Notes: generated by a model not told the origin, from the sequence alone. A DNA stretch of 7,890 nucleotides from Oscillospiraceae bacterium (GCA_003520555.1 DOUO01000087.1:1-7890), one strand, 5' to 3'; counted from the stretch's first letter, positions 1 through 7,130 are shown. Translations and numbers: made by a program.

Positions 1-13
1 GCGCGCGCATAGG

Positions 14-22
14 TGCTATAAT
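14..22 (+). promoter_or_regulatory. Extended -10 promoter element for the rimP-nusA-infB operon
   Basis: The sequence TGCTATAAT is a perfect sigma-A -10 hexamer (TATAAT, 17-22) preceded by the TGn extension (14-16). The -35 box would fall before the first base of the window and cannot be seen. Transcription would begin near 28-30, giving a leader of about 70 nt before the rimP start. It stands directly ahead of the first operon gene, as expected. The call rests on consensus matching only. Confidence 0.72.
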
Positions 23-46
23 CTATATTGTAAAATAAGTTAAAGT

Positions 47-80
47 AAAGGAGTGGGCGGCAACCCGCTCCTTTGTGTTT
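47..80 (+). promoter_or_regulatory. rimP leader hairpin, probable NusA-responsive transcription attenuator
   Basis: The arms 47-57 (AAAGGAGTGGG) and 64-74 (CCCGCTCCTTT) form an 11-bp stem with one G-U wobble (54/67) and a 6-nt CGGCAA loop. A broken U-tract follows (72-80, TTTGTGTTT). A strong stem with an imperfect U-tract is typical of terminators that need NusA. In Bacillus subtilis, NusA is known to limit its own expression through such a terminator in the leader of this operon, and similar hairpins are known ahead of rimP in other bacteria. The 3' arm is an anti-Shine-Dalgarno sequence (CTCCTTT), so an effect on translation is also possible. The structure is plain in the sequence; the NusA control is inferred from position and family knowledge. 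Confidence 0.68.
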
Positions 81-97
81 GTACCGGGAGGGTGCTT

Positions 98-577
98 ATG
101 GCTAAAAGCAAGGGCGGCGCGACCGTCGCCAAGGTGCAGGAGCTCTGCGAACCTATTATTAACGAACTCGGGCTGACGCTTTGGGACGTCCGCTATGTCA
201 AGGAAGGCGCGGACTGGTTTCTGCGCATATTCATCGACAAGCCCGGCGGAGTTGACATCAACGACTGCGAACGCGTTTCGCGCGCGGTCAACGAGCCGCT
301 TGACAGGCTCGACCCGATTGAAAACTCCTACTGCCTTGAGGTTTGTTCGCCCGGCATTGAGCGCGAGCTCGTGCGTGACCGGCATTTTGAACAGTTTACG
401 GGCGCGGACATCATGGTAAAAATGCTTCGTCCCATCGAGGGAATCGGCAGGGAGTTTAACGGCAGGCTTAAGGCTTACGACGGCGGAATGGTGACAATTT
501 CCGACCACAGCGGCGAAAATGAAATTACAATCAACAAAAAGGACGCCGTCTGGATTAAGCTCGATGATTTTGATTAA
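98..577 (+). CDS. rimP: Ribosome maturation factor RimP
   Basis: RimP binds the 30S subunit precursor in the cytoplasm and helps assemble the S12 region during maturation. The 159-residue product has the usual family length. An N-terminal alpha/beta domain (about 10-85) carries LGLTLWDVRYVKEG and ends in the family signature LEVCSPGIERELVRDRHF (80-97, compare LEVSSPGLDRPL in relatives). A C-terminal Sm-like beta-barrel domain (about 98-157) follows, with GREFNGRLKAYDGGMVTI. I chose ATG 98 because GGAGG at 87-91 sits 6 nt before it. An in-frame GTG at 53 would add 15 residues encoded by the leader hairpin, with no properly spaced ribosome binding site. It is the first gene of the operon, 36 bp before nusA, a conserved pairing. 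The identification is secure. Confidence 0.96.
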   Translation: MAKSKGGATVAKVQELCEPIINELGLTLWDVRYVKEGADWFLRIFIDKPGGVDINDCERVSRAVNEPLDRLDPIENSYCLEVCSPGIERELVRDRHFEQFTGADIMVKMLRPIEGIGREFNGRLKAYDGGMVTISDHSGENEITINKKDAVWIKLDDFD

Positions 578-613
578 TTTTGATAAATAACTCAGAAAAG
601 GATGATAGGAAAA

Positions 614-1774
614 ATGACTAACAAGGATTTATTCGAAGCTTTGAGAATGTTTGAAAAAGAAAAAGACATTCCTATGGACTATATGCTCCAGCAAATTCAA
701 AAGGCTATTGTAATTGCCTGCAAAAACTACTACGGCGGCAACGAAAACGTTGTTTTCAAAATCGACCCCGACAAAAACACCTTTGACGTAAAGCTTGTCA
801 AAACCGTTGTTGACGAGGTTATGGACCCCGACTACGAGATTGCTCTTGAGGAAGCAAAACAGATTAACAAAAGAAAGAAGTTTGACGTGGGCGACGAAAT
901 CGAAATTCCGCTTGACCCCAAAAGGCTCGGCAGAATTGCCGTTTCCTCAGCCAGAAACGTTATTCGCCAGGGCATCCGCGCCGGAGAAAAAGGTCAAACC
1001 CTGCTTGAATTTCAGTCAAAGCTGGGTGAAATCGCTACCGCTACAGTTGAACGCGTTGACCCCGTAAAGGGCATTGCCACCATAAGAATCGGCAAAAGCG
1101 AGGCCATGCTGCCCAAGGGCGAGCAGGTCGGCTGCGGTGAATTGAAGGAAGGCGACCACGTTAAGGTTTACATTGCCGACGTCAAGGATAATGAAAGAGG
1201 TCCCCACGCAATTATATCACGTACTCACCCCGGCTTTGTAAGAAGGCTGTTTGAGCAGGAGGTTCCCGAAATTTACGACGGTGTTGTTGAAATCAAGTCG
1301 GTTTCGCGCGAAGCCGGCTCAAGAACCAAAATGGCGGTACTCAGCAACAATCCCGACGTTGACGCAATCGGCGCTTGCATAGGCCCCAAGGGCGCCCGCG
1401 TTAACAGCATTGTCGAAGAACTCGGCGGCGAAAAAATTGACATCATCGAATACAGCGACGAACCCGAAAAGTACATTTCCGCGGCTCTTTCGCCCGCAAC
1501 CGTACTCAAGGTTGAAATCATCGACGCCGAAAGCAGAAGCTGCAAGGCAACCGTGCCCGACGGTCAGCTTTCGCTCGCGATAGGCAACAAGGGACAAAAC
1601 GCGCGCCTTGCCGCAAGGCTTACGGGTTGGAGAATTGACATCCGTCCCGAAAGCGGGTTCTACGGCGAGGACGAGGATGAAGAACCCGCGGAGGAAACAA
1701 CAGCGGAAGAAGCGACGACCGAAGAAGCGGATAACGCCGAAAATACGGAAAACACCGAAAGCGCGGAAGAGTAA
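614..1774 (+). CDS. nusA: Transcription termination/antitermination protein NusA
   Basis: NusA binds RNA polymerase and the nascent RNA, promoting pausing, hairpin folding and intrinsic termination. The 386-residue product has the N-terminal polymerase-binding domain (1 to about 125), an S1 domain (about 138-200), and the signature SRTHPGFVRRLFEQEVPEIY (202-221). KH1 has its loop GPKG at 257-260 and KH2 its loop GNKG at 324-327, followed by RLTGWRIDI. No AR domains follow, as is usual outside proteobacteria; the chain ends in an acidic, low-complexity tail (about 350-386) of Glu, Thr and Ala. ATG 614 is preferred because MTNKDLFEAL matches the usual family N-terminus and AAGGA/AGGA motifs lie upstream (598-602, 607-610). 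ATG 602 in the same frame would add MIGK and cannot be excluded. rnpM begins 3 bp after the stop codon. Confidence 0.97.
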   Translation: MTNKDLFEALRMFEKEKDIPMDYMLQQIQKAIVIACKNYYGGNENVVFKIDPDKNTFDVKLVKTVVDEVMDPDYEIALEEAKQINKRKKFDVGDEIEIPLDPKRLGRIAVSSARNVIRQGIRAGEKGQTLLEFQSKLGEIATATVERVDPVKGIATIRIGKSEAMLPKGEQVGCGELKEGDHVKVYIADVKDNERGPHAIISRTHPGFVRRLFEQEVPEIYDGVVEIKSVSREAGSRTKMAVLSNNPDVDAIGACIGPKGARVNSIVEELGGEKIDIIEYSDEPEKYISAALSPATVLKVEIIDAESRSCKATVPDGQLSLAIGNKGQNARLAARLTGWRIDIRPESGFYGEDEDEEPAEETTAEEATTEEADNAENTENTESAEE

Positions 1775-1777
1775 TAT

Positions 1778-2071
1778 ATGAAAAAGATACCGCTCAGAAA
1801 ATGCACGGGCTGCGGCGAAATGAAGCCGAAGCGCGAATTAATCAGAGTTGTCAAAGCTCCCGAAAAGCTCGGCGAAAACGGCGAGGTGATTTCGGGCGGG
1901 GAAATAAAGCTTGACCTTACGGGTAAGGCTTCGGGACGCGGAGCGTATGTCTGCAAAAATCCCGAATGTTTTGAGCTTGCGCGCAAGGCAAGGCGGTTTG
2001 AACGCTCGCTTGCCTGCAAAATCCCGGACGAGGTTTACGCGCAAATGGCGGCTCGGCTTTCGGAGGAATGA
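1778..2071 (+). CDS. rnpM: RNase P modulator RnpM (YlxR family)
   Basis: This is a 97-residue YlxR-family protein. The B. subtilis member has been reported to bind the RNase P RNA and modulate tRNA 5' processing, and was renamed RnpM. The family core is clear: KKIPLRKCTGCGEMKPKRELIRVV (2-25, split by the motif KPKREL) and TGKASGRGAYVC (48-59). Cys9, Cys12, Cys59 and Cys64 form a CxxC...CxxxxC pattern that could bind a metal; the B. subtilis protein as I recall it lacks this full set, while many clostridial ones have it. The loop between the motifs (about 28-45) is somewhat longer than in B. subtilis. It starts 3 bp after the nusA stop, with a GGAAGAG ribosome binding site inside the nusA end, so translation is probably coupled. 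Family assignment is strong; the function here is by homology. Confidence 0.92.
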   Translation: MKKIPLRKCTGCGEMKPKRELIRVVKAPEKLGENGEVISGGEIKLDLTGKASGRGAYVCKNPECFELARKARRFERSLACKIPDEVYAQMAARLSEE

Positions 2072-2074
2072 TTA

Positions 2075-2386
2075 ATGAACGACAGAATATTATCATTTCT
2101 CGGAATTTGTAAACGCGCCGGCAAGCTTGCCTCGGGCGCGGACACGGTTGTTAAATCCGTAAACTCAAAAAAGTCACGGCTTGTTCTTTACGCCGCGGAC
2201 TTTTCCGAAAACAGCCTGAAGCCTGTTTTGCGCGCTGCCGGGGAAAACGGCGTAAGGGTTATAAAGCTTGACTGTTCAAAGCAGGAGCTTTCCTTCGCGC
2301 TCGGAAGGCTCAGCGGCGTTTTGTCGGTTGATGACCCGGGCTTTGCCTCAAAGCTTGTGCAGATGCTTGACTTACAAAACCGATAA
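2075..2386 (+). CDS. ylxQ: L7Ae/L30e-family k-turn RNA-binding protein YlxQ
   Basis: The 103-residue product is a small L7Ae/L30e/S12e-type protein, the fold that binds kink-turn RNAs. Relatives such as B. subtilis YlxQ and YbxF bind k-turns in vitro, but the cellular target of YlxQ is not settled. The motif LGICKRAGKLASGADTV (9-25) contains the RAGK-SG sequence that forms the RNA-contact helix start. LVLYAADFSENS (36-47) is the conserved strand-turn, where other members have AxDASxNT. The length matches the family. ATG 2075 follows the rnpM stop by 3 bp and has GGAGGA at 2062-2067, 7 nt upstream and inside the rnpM end. The position between rnpM and infB is conserved in Firmicutes. Confidence 0.9.
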   Translation: MNDRILSFLGICKRAGKLASGADTVVKSVNSKKSRLVLYAADFSENSLKPVLRAAGENGVRVIKLDCSKQELSFALGRLSGVLSVDDPGFASKLVQMLDLQNR

Positions 2387-2396
2387 TGGTTTTTTT
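2376..2396 (+). terminator. Weak hairpin with T-run between ylxQ and infB
   Basis: AAAACC (2376-2381) and GGTTTT (2388-2393) can form a 6-bp stem around GATAAT, which contains the ylxQ stop codon. The 3' arm runs into more T residues, making nine in a row (2388 GG then T 2390-2396 plus nearby pyrimidines). With only two G-C pairs it is too weak for a firm terminator call. If it works, it would be a partial terminator that lowers infB relative to upstream genes. It could equally be chance in an AT-rich gap. Confidence 0.25.
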
Positions 2397-2434
2397 ACTT
2401 TCTTATTATACGAAAACCCGGAGAGGAGAATTAT

Positions 2435-4747
2435 ATGATAAAATACAAGGTTAAAGACGCAGCGAATGATTTAGGGGTACAAAACAAAAAAATTACCGAA
2501 ATACTCAGCAAGTATTGCGGCGTTACAAAAAAGACAATGACAGCTCTCGAGGACAGCGAGCTGGATGTGATTTTTGACATTATTACGCAGGAAAACAAGG
2601 TCGAAAGCCTTGATTCATACTTCGCGGCGCGCAACGCAAAGCTTGACGCCGCTCCCAAGGAAACAAAGAATGAAAAAAATCAGCCTGCCAAAGCCTCTGC
2701 CGAAAAGCCCGGCGAGGACGCCAAAAAGCCCGCCGCCGGCGATGAAAAGCCCAAGGAGCACAAGCGTCAGCGCAGGATAATTGACACCAGAGCCACAAAT
2801 ATTGACGTTGAGCGTTACAACTCAAAATACGACGATTTGGCAAGCGGCACGTCAAAATCGCGCAGCACAGACCGCGACCACACGACAAAGAAGCAGAAGT
2901 TTTCCAACCGCGCTCAAAAACAGCGCGGCAGACGCCAGGGTAAGCGCGAAACAGAGGCAGAGCGCCTTAAAAGAATCGCGCTTGAACGCAAGCAAAAGCC
3001 CATCACTGTTGAAATTCCCGACGAAATCACCGTCAACGAGCTTGCCCTGCGCTTAAAGGCAACCGTTGCCGAGGTTGTTAAAAAGGCGTTCCTTATGGGC
3101 ACAATGGTAACAGCCACAGACACAATTGACTTCGACACCGCTTCGCTTATCGCAATGGAATTCCACGCGAAGGTCGAAAAAGAGGTTGTTGTCACAATTG
3201 AGGAAAAGCTTATTGACGACAGCGAGGACGACGAGGCAAACCTTGTGGGCAGAGCTCCCGTAGTTGTTGTTATGGGACACGTTGACCACGGCAAAACCTC
3301 AATTCTGGACGCAATCCGTCACGCAAACGTAACCGCCGGCGAAGCAGGCGGAATTACTCAGCACATCGGCGCTTACCGCGTTCAAATTGACGGCAAGCCC
3401 ATCACCTTCCTTGACACCCCCGGTCACGAAGCCTTCACCACAATGAGGGCGCGCGGAGCGCAGGTTACCGACATCGCTATCTTGGTAGTAGCGGCTGACG
3501 ACGGCATAATGCCGCAGACCGTTGAGGCTATCAACCACGCCAAGGCCGCCGGCGTTTCCGTAATTGTCGCAATCAATAAAATGGATAAGGTGGGAGCTAA
3601 TCCCGAACAGGTTAAGCAGCAGCTTACCGAATATGAGCTTGTCCCCGAGGAATGGGGCGGCGACACACCCTGTATTCCCGTTTCCGCCAAGACCAAGGAA
3701 GGCCTTGACGAGCTTCTTGAAATGGTGACACTTGTTGCCGAAATGAAGGAGCTTAAGGCTAATCCCGACCGTGCAGCTAAGGGTACGGTTATCGAAGCGC
3801 GTCTTGACAAGGGCAGAGGTCCCGTTGCTACCGTTTTGGTTCAAAACGGTACGCTTCACAAGGGCGACATCATCATCGCCGGAACCAGCGTCGGCAGGGT
3901 GAGGGTTATGACAAACGACAAGGGCGAGCGCGTTCACGAAGCCGGTCCTTCCGTTCCCGTTGAAATCACCGGCCTTGATGAAGTTCCGACCGGCGGCGAC
4001 ATCTTTGACGCCGTTTCGGACGAACGCCTTGCGCGCACCCTTGTTGAGCAAAGAAAGTCCGCCAAGAAGGAGGAAATTTTCAACGCTCAAACCAAGGTTA
4101 CGCTTGACAACCTCTTTGACCAGCTTAAGCTCGGCGAGGTCAAGGAGCTTCAAATCATTGTCAAGGCGGACGTTCAGGGTTCCGTTGAGGCTGTTAAGCA
4201 GTCGCTTGAAAAGCTTTCGAACGAGGAAGTAAGAGTAAACGTAATTCACGGCGCGGTAGGCGCAATCAACGAAAGCGACGTAATGCTCGCGGAAGCTTCC
4301 TCCGCCATCATCGTCGGCTTCAACGTCCGTCCCGACTCCGTCGCGGCTGACAACGCCGAACGCGCGGGCGTAGACATGCGCCTTTACAGCGTAATTTACG
4401 ATTGTATAAACGAAATCGAAGCGGCAATGAAGGGTATGCTCGCTCCCAAAACACGCGAGGTTGTGCTGGGTATGGCTGAATGCCGCAACGTTATTAAAAT
4501 CAAGTCTGTCGGCACAATTGCCGGTTCATATGTCAAAAGCGGAAAAATTGTACGCGACGGCGGCGTAAGGGTTATCCGTGACGGCATTGTTATCGCCGAG
4601 GACACCATCGGTTCGCTTCAACGCTTTAAGGACGCCGTTAAAGAGGTTAAGGAAGGCTACGAATGCGGTATCGGACTCGCGAAATTCAACGACCTCAAGG
4701 AAGGCGATATGTTTGAGGTTTACACAATCGAGGAGTACCGCGACTGA
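2435..4747 (+). CDS. infB: Translation initiation factor IF-2
   Basis: IF-2 is the GTPase that places initiator fMet-tRNA on the 30S subunit and promotes 50S joining. The 770-residue product starts with an IF2_N domain (about 1-52), then a charged Lys/Glu/Arg linker without fixed structure (about 68-180), then a second IF2_N-like segment (about 190-240). The GTPase domain follows, with G1 GHVDHGKT (281-288), G2 [10 protein letters not shown] (305-314), G3 DTPGH (327-331), G4 NKMDK (381-385) and G5 SAK (417-419). Domain II starts near 448 and the C-terminal IF2 and tRNA-binding domains run to the end ([29 protein letters not shown]). All catalytic motifs including His331 are intact. ATG 2435 has AGGAG at 2424-2428, 6 nt upstream. 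The gap to ylxQ is 48 bp, the longest among the first five genes apart from the leader. Confidence 0.98.
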   Translation: MIKYKVKDAANDLGVQNKKITEILSKYCGVTKKTMTALEDSELDVIFDIITQENKVESLDSYFAARNAKLDAAPKETKNEKNQPAKASAEKPGEDAKKPAAGDEKPKEHKRQRRIIDTRATNIDVERYNSKYDDLASGTSKSRSTDRDHTTKKQKFSNRAQKQRGRRQGKRETEAERLKRIALERKQKPITVEIPDEITVNELALRLKATVAEVVKKAFLMGTMVTATDTIDFDTASLIAMEFHAKVEKEVVVTIEEKLIDDSEDDEANLVGRAPVVVVMGHVDHGKTSILDAIRHANVTAGEAGGITQHIGAYRVQIDGKPITFLDTPGHEAFTTMRARGAQVTDIAILVVAADDGIMPQTVEAINHAKAAGVSVIVAINKMDKVGANPEQVKQQLTEYELVPEEWGGDTPCIPVSAKTKEGLDELLEMVTLVAEMKELKANPDRAAKGTVIEARLDKGRGPVATVLVQNGTLHKGDIIIAGTSVGRVRVMTNDKGERVHEAGPSVPVEITGLDEVPTGGDIFDAVSDERLARTLVEQRKSAKKEEIFNAQTKVTLDNLFDQLKLGEVKELQIIVKADVQGSVEAVKQSLEKLSNEEVRVNVIHGAVGAINESDVMLAEASSAIIVGFNVRPDSVAADNAERAGVDMRLYSVIYDCINEIEAAMKGMLAPKTREVVLGMAECRNVIKIKSVGTIAGSYVKSGKIVRDGGVRVIRDGIVIAEDTIGSLQRFKDAVKEVKEGYECGIGLAKFNDLKEGDMFEVYTIEEYRD

Positions 4748-4748
4748 T

Positions 4749-4839
4749 TGTGACAATTAAGAACACGCTTTGCCGTTCCGAACGCACCTATTGTCGTTCT
4801 GAACACACTCTTTGTCATTCTGAGCGAAGCGAAGAATCT
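4749..4839 (+). repeat. Degenerate 21-bp tandem repeats ending in a palindrome-like dispersed element
   Basis: Three copies begin at 4771, 4792 and 4813, exactly 21 bp apart, opening TGCCGTTCCGAACGCAC, TGTCGTTCTGAACACAC and TGTCATTCTGAGCGAAG. A fourth, more diverged copy (4749-4770, containing GAACACGCTT) precedes them. The last copy runs into TTCTGAGCGAAGCGAAGAA (4818-4836), which can fold: ATTCT/AGAAT (4817-4821/4833-4837), tandem G-A/A-G oppositions, then GC/GC closing a GAA loop. From memory, sequence closely resembling this last copy occurs many times in intergenic regions of diverse bacterial genomes; I could not check this. The block lies in the 170-bp gap between infB and rbfA and contains no convincing ORF. 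Confidence 0.7.
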
Positions 4840-4851
4840 TAAACAAAAACC

Positions 4852-4871
4852 GATAACGGCAGAACCGTATC
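4852..4871 (+). other. Small hairpin upstream of rbfA
   Basis: GAT-A-ACGG (4852-4859) pairs with CCGTATC (4865-4871), leaving one bulged A (4855) and a 5-nt CAGAA loop, for seven base pairs. No T-run follows, so it is not an intrinsic terminator. It may protect or mark an RNA processing point between infB and rbfA, or it may be part of the repeat block before it. The fold is seen by eye; the role is unknown. Confidence 0.35.
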
Positions 4872-4917
4872 CTGCAATAAAAATCAAAATGTTTTAACAT
4901 ACACAAAAGGAGAAACA

Positions 4918-5292
4918 ATGTCAGGTCATAGAATTGAAAGGACCACAGAGGATATTAAGCGCGAGCTCACGGCGATTTTCCGCGAGCTCAAGGACCCGCG
5001 CGTAACTCAGGCGTTTTTGTCAATTGTGCGCGTTGAGGTCACAAACGACCTTTCGTACTGTACCGTCAAGGTCAGCGCGATGGAAGGTCTTGAAAGCGCG
5101 AAGCAGGCTGTTAAGGGACTTAAAAACGCAAGCGGCTTTATCCGCCGCGAATTGGGGCGCAGGCTAAGACTGCGCCATGTTCCCGAGCTGATTTTTGAAC
5201 CCACCGACAGCATTGAATACAGCGCTAACATCAGCAGAATTCTGGGAAGCCTTGATATTTCCGAAAGCGGGGAAGATGATGACAGGTCTTAA
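4918..5292 (+). CDS. rbfA: 30S ribosome-binding factor RbfA
   Basis: RbfA is a cold-shock-related assembly factor that binds the late 30S precursor near the 16S rRNA 5' helix and decoding region. The 124-residue product has a single KH-type fold: RIERTTEDIKRELTAIF (5-21), the strand motif VEVTNDLSYCTVKVS (39-53), the Ala-Ser-Gly kink (71-73) that replaces the GxxG loop of ordinary KH domains, and LRHVPELIFEPTDSIEYS (about 84-101). A short acidic tail follows. AAGGAG at 4907-4912 stands 5 nt before ATG 4918. It follows infB after the 170-bp repeat-bearing gap; the small ylxP gene found between infB and rbfA in B. subtilis is absent. Its 3' end overlaps nrnA by 14 bp. Confidence 0.96.
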   Translation: MSGHRIERTTEDIKRELTAIFRELKDPRVTQAFLSIVRVEVTNDLSYCTVKVSAMEGLESAKQAVKGLKNASGFIRRELGRRLRLRHVPELIFEPTDSIEYSANISRILGSLDISESGEDDDRS

Positions 5293-6217
5293 TGATGTCG
5301 CCGCGTTTTTTAAGCAGCGCGACAATTTTGAAATTTTAACTCACGCTTATCCCGACGGCGACACCCTCGGCAGCGGCTACGCGCTTTGTCTCGTGCTGCA
5401 GCAGCTTGGAAAAAACGCAAGGGTAATTACAACAAATCTTCCGAAGGATTTTGAGTTTTTGCTCAGCGGAGTAAAAAATCAAAGCTTTGAAGCGCAGACA
5501 ATTGTCAGCGTTGACGTAGCCGATGAAAAACTGCTCGGAAGCAACGCCGAGCGTTATCAGGGAAGAATTGAGCTGTGCATTGACCACCATGAAATAAACA
5601 GAATAAACGCGCCGTTAAAGCATGTTGAGGCTTTGGCGGCGTCAAACTGCGAAATCCTGTATCGTCTGTTCTCGCTTATGAACATTGATTTTACAAAGGA
5701 AATCGCAAACTGTCTTTACACCGGCGTTTCCACCGACACCGGCTGCTTCCGTTACACAAACACCACCGCCGAAACGTTGAGAATCGGCGCCGATTTGCTT
5801 GAGCTGGGCGCGGACAACGCTTACATAAACAAGGTGATGTTTGAAACAAAATCCAGAAAAAAAATCGCGCTTGAACGCGAAATTTACGATACAATTCAAT
5901 ATTGCGCCGACGGCAAATGCGCCGTCATTTATGTCACCAACGAAATGCGTGAACGGTTGGGAATAAACGACGACGAGCTTGAAGGACTTGCTTCAATTCC
6001 GCGCCAAATCGAAGGCGTTTTGGCAGGCATCACGATGCGCGAACGCGCCGAAGGCGGCTTTAAGGTTTCCGTGCGCAGCGACAGCAACGTTAACGCGGCT
6101 GAGTTTTGCGCGCGATTCGGCGGCGGAGGACACGCTGCCGCGGCAGGCTGCACCGTCAACGGCAGCCTTGAAGAAGCCAAGGCAAGGCTCATCAGTGAAA
6201 TCGAGGACTTTATATGA
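5279..6217 (+). CDS. nrnA: DHH/DHHA1 phosphoesterase, NrnA-like (nano-RNase / pAp phosphatase)
   Basis: Members of this family degrade 2-5 nt RNAs and remove the 3' phosphate from pAp, and some hydrolyse cyclic-di-nucleotide breakdown products, all with Mn2+ in the cytoplasm. In this 312-residue protein the DHH domain shows His22, Asp26 and Asp28 in THAYPDGDTLGS, Asp79 in SVDVAD, Asp102-His103-His104, and Asp153 in STDTGCFRY. The C-terminal DHHA1 domain ends with the substrate-binding GGGGH motif (281-285). All metal ligands are present. ATG 5279 is preferred because GGGGA (5269-5273) lies 5 nt upstream; ATG 5276 is one codon earlier and too close. The reading frame is open back to 5195, but that part is the rbfA coding region. 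Overlap with rbfA (14 bp) and truB (4 bp) implies coupled translation. Exact substrate preference (NrnA versus a pAp- or pGpG-preferring relative) cannot be read from the sequence. Confidence 0.9.
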   Translation: MTGLNDVAAFFKQRDNFEILTHAYPDGDTLGSGYALCLVLQQLGKNARVITTNLPKDFEFLLSGVKNQSFEAQTIVSVDVADEKLLGSNAERYQGRIELCIDHHEINRINAPLKHVEALAASNCEILYRLFSLMNIDFTKEIANCLYTGVSTDTGCFRYTNTTAETLRIGADLLELGADNAYINKVMFETKSRKKIALEREIYDTIQYCADGKCAVIYVTNEMRERLGINDDELEGLASIPRQIEGVLAGITMRERAEGGFKVSVRSDSNVNAAEFCARFGGGGHAAAAGCTVNGSLEEAKARLISEIEDFI

Positions 6218-7116
6218 ACGGCGTTTTGCTGATTGACAAGCCAAAGGGCTTTACCTCCTTTGACGTAATCGCCGTAATCAGAAGGCTTACGGGTCAGCGC
6301 AAAACCGGACACACAGGCACGCTTGACCCCAACGCCACGGGCGTTTTGCCCGTGCTGCTGGGCTGCGCGACAAAGGCTCAGGACATTATCCCGAACCACG
6401 ACAAGGAATACGCCGCCTCGTTTAAGCTCGGCATGACAACCGATACCCTTGATATCTGGGGACAGGTTAAGTCACGCCGCCAAAGCCGCGTCACAAAATC
6501 AGACCTTTTACGTGTTATACCTGAATTCACGGGCGAAATCACCCAAGTGCCGCCCATGTACTCCGCGGTAAAAAAGGACGGTCAAAGGCTGTATGATTTG
6601 GCGCGTCAGGGCATTGAGGTTGAGCGCGGCGCGCGCGTAGTTACGGTTTACGAGCTTGAGCTCCTTGATTTTGACGAAGCGAATCAGGAGGGCCGCTTAA
6701 GAGTTTTGTGCTCTAAAGGCACGTATGTACGCACTTTAATAGATGATATGGGAAAGCTTTTGGGCACAGGCGCTGTTATGACCGCCCTCAGAAGAACTTC
6801 GGCGTGCGGATTTTCGCTTGAGCAGTGCGTAACGCTTGAACAGCTTGAACGACTTGCCGAAAACGGTGAAGCTTTGGGTGTTCTGCGTCCGGTCGAAAGT
6901 CTTTTTGAGGCGTATCCGCCTGTTTGCGTTTCGAACGCTCAGGCAAAGCGGTTCTCAAACGGAGGCGCTCTTGACATAACGCGCACAGGACTGCGCGGTC
7001 AGGCTGACCGCGACGGAAAGCTTTTTCGCGTAAAAAACCCTGAAGGCGGTTTTCTCGGTCTGGGAAAGGCCGAGGACGGCATGCTGAAAATTTATAAACT
7101 GTTTTTAAATACATAA
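6214..7116 (+). CDS. truB: tRNA pseudouridine(55) synthase TruB
   Basis: TruB converts U55 in the T-loop of tRNAs to pseudouridine and also acts as a tRNA folding chaperone. The 300-residue product begins with NGVLLIDKPKGFTSFDVI, has the catalytic motif GHTGTLDPNATGVLP with nucleophile Asp38, and continues with QVPPMYSAVKKDGQRLYDLAR (split around Tyr116), CSKGTYVRTLIDDMG, and a C-terminal segment FRVKNPEGGFLGLGKA consistent with a small PUA-like tail. Length matches the family. The start overlaps the nrnA stop as ATGA (6214-6217), with GAGGA at 6203-6207, 6 nt upstream. It is the last gene before a terminator. In many Firmicutes ribF follows truB; it is not here. Confidence 0.97.
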   Translation: MNGVLLIDKPKGFTSFDVIAVIRRLTGQRKTGHTGTLDPNATGVLPVLLGCATKAQDIIPNHDKEYAASFKLGMTTDTLDIWGQVKSRRQSRVTKSDLLRVIPEFTGEITQVPPMYSAVKKDGQRLYDLARQGIEVERGARVVTVYELELLDFDEANQEGRLRVLCSKGTYVRTLIDDMGKLLGTGAVMTALRRTSACGFSLEQCVTLEQLERLAENGEALGVLRPVESLFEAYPPVCVSNAQAKRFSNGGALDITRTGLRGQADRDGKLFRVKNPEGGFLGLGKAEDGMLKIYKLFLNT

Positions 7117-7130
7117 ACTTTAATAACGAT

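Noticed and set aside
53..97. GTG 53 as the rimP start
   Set aside because: The extra 15 residues would be encoded by the leader hairpin and do not resemble RimP; ATG 98 has GGAGG at the right distance.
1666..1771. Repeat-like GAA/GCG-rich run at the nusA 3' end as a DNA repeat
   Set aside because: It encodes the acidic Glu/Ala/Thr tail of NusA, common in clostridial NusA proteins; the DNA periodicity follows from codon use rather than an independent repeat.
2404..2409. TATTAT as an internal infB promoter
   Set aside because: No -35-like hexamer is present about 17 bp upstream; the nearest TTGACT (2367-2372) is 31 bp away.
3299..4249. A 316-codon open frame on the - strand inside infB
   Set aside because: It lies wholly opposite the strongly conserved IF-2 GTPase and domain II coding region, has no ribosome binding site of note, and its Asn/Leu/Gly-rich translation shows no family motif. 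Codon bias of infB keeps stop codons out of this frame.
4889..4900. Short palindrome ATGTTTTAACAT before rbfA
   Set aside because: A 5-bp arm pair in AT-rich sequence is expected by chance; no promoter or known operator motif coincides with it.
5195..5278. ATG 5195 as the nrnA start
   Set aside because: This would overlap rbfA by almost 100 bp, and the added residues do not match DHH-family N-termini; ATG 5279 has a ribosome binding site and gives the usual length.
5929..6399. A 156-codon open frame on the - strand over the nrnA-truB junction
   Set aside because: It opposes the conserved DHHA1 and TruB N-terminal regions and has no plausible start signal.
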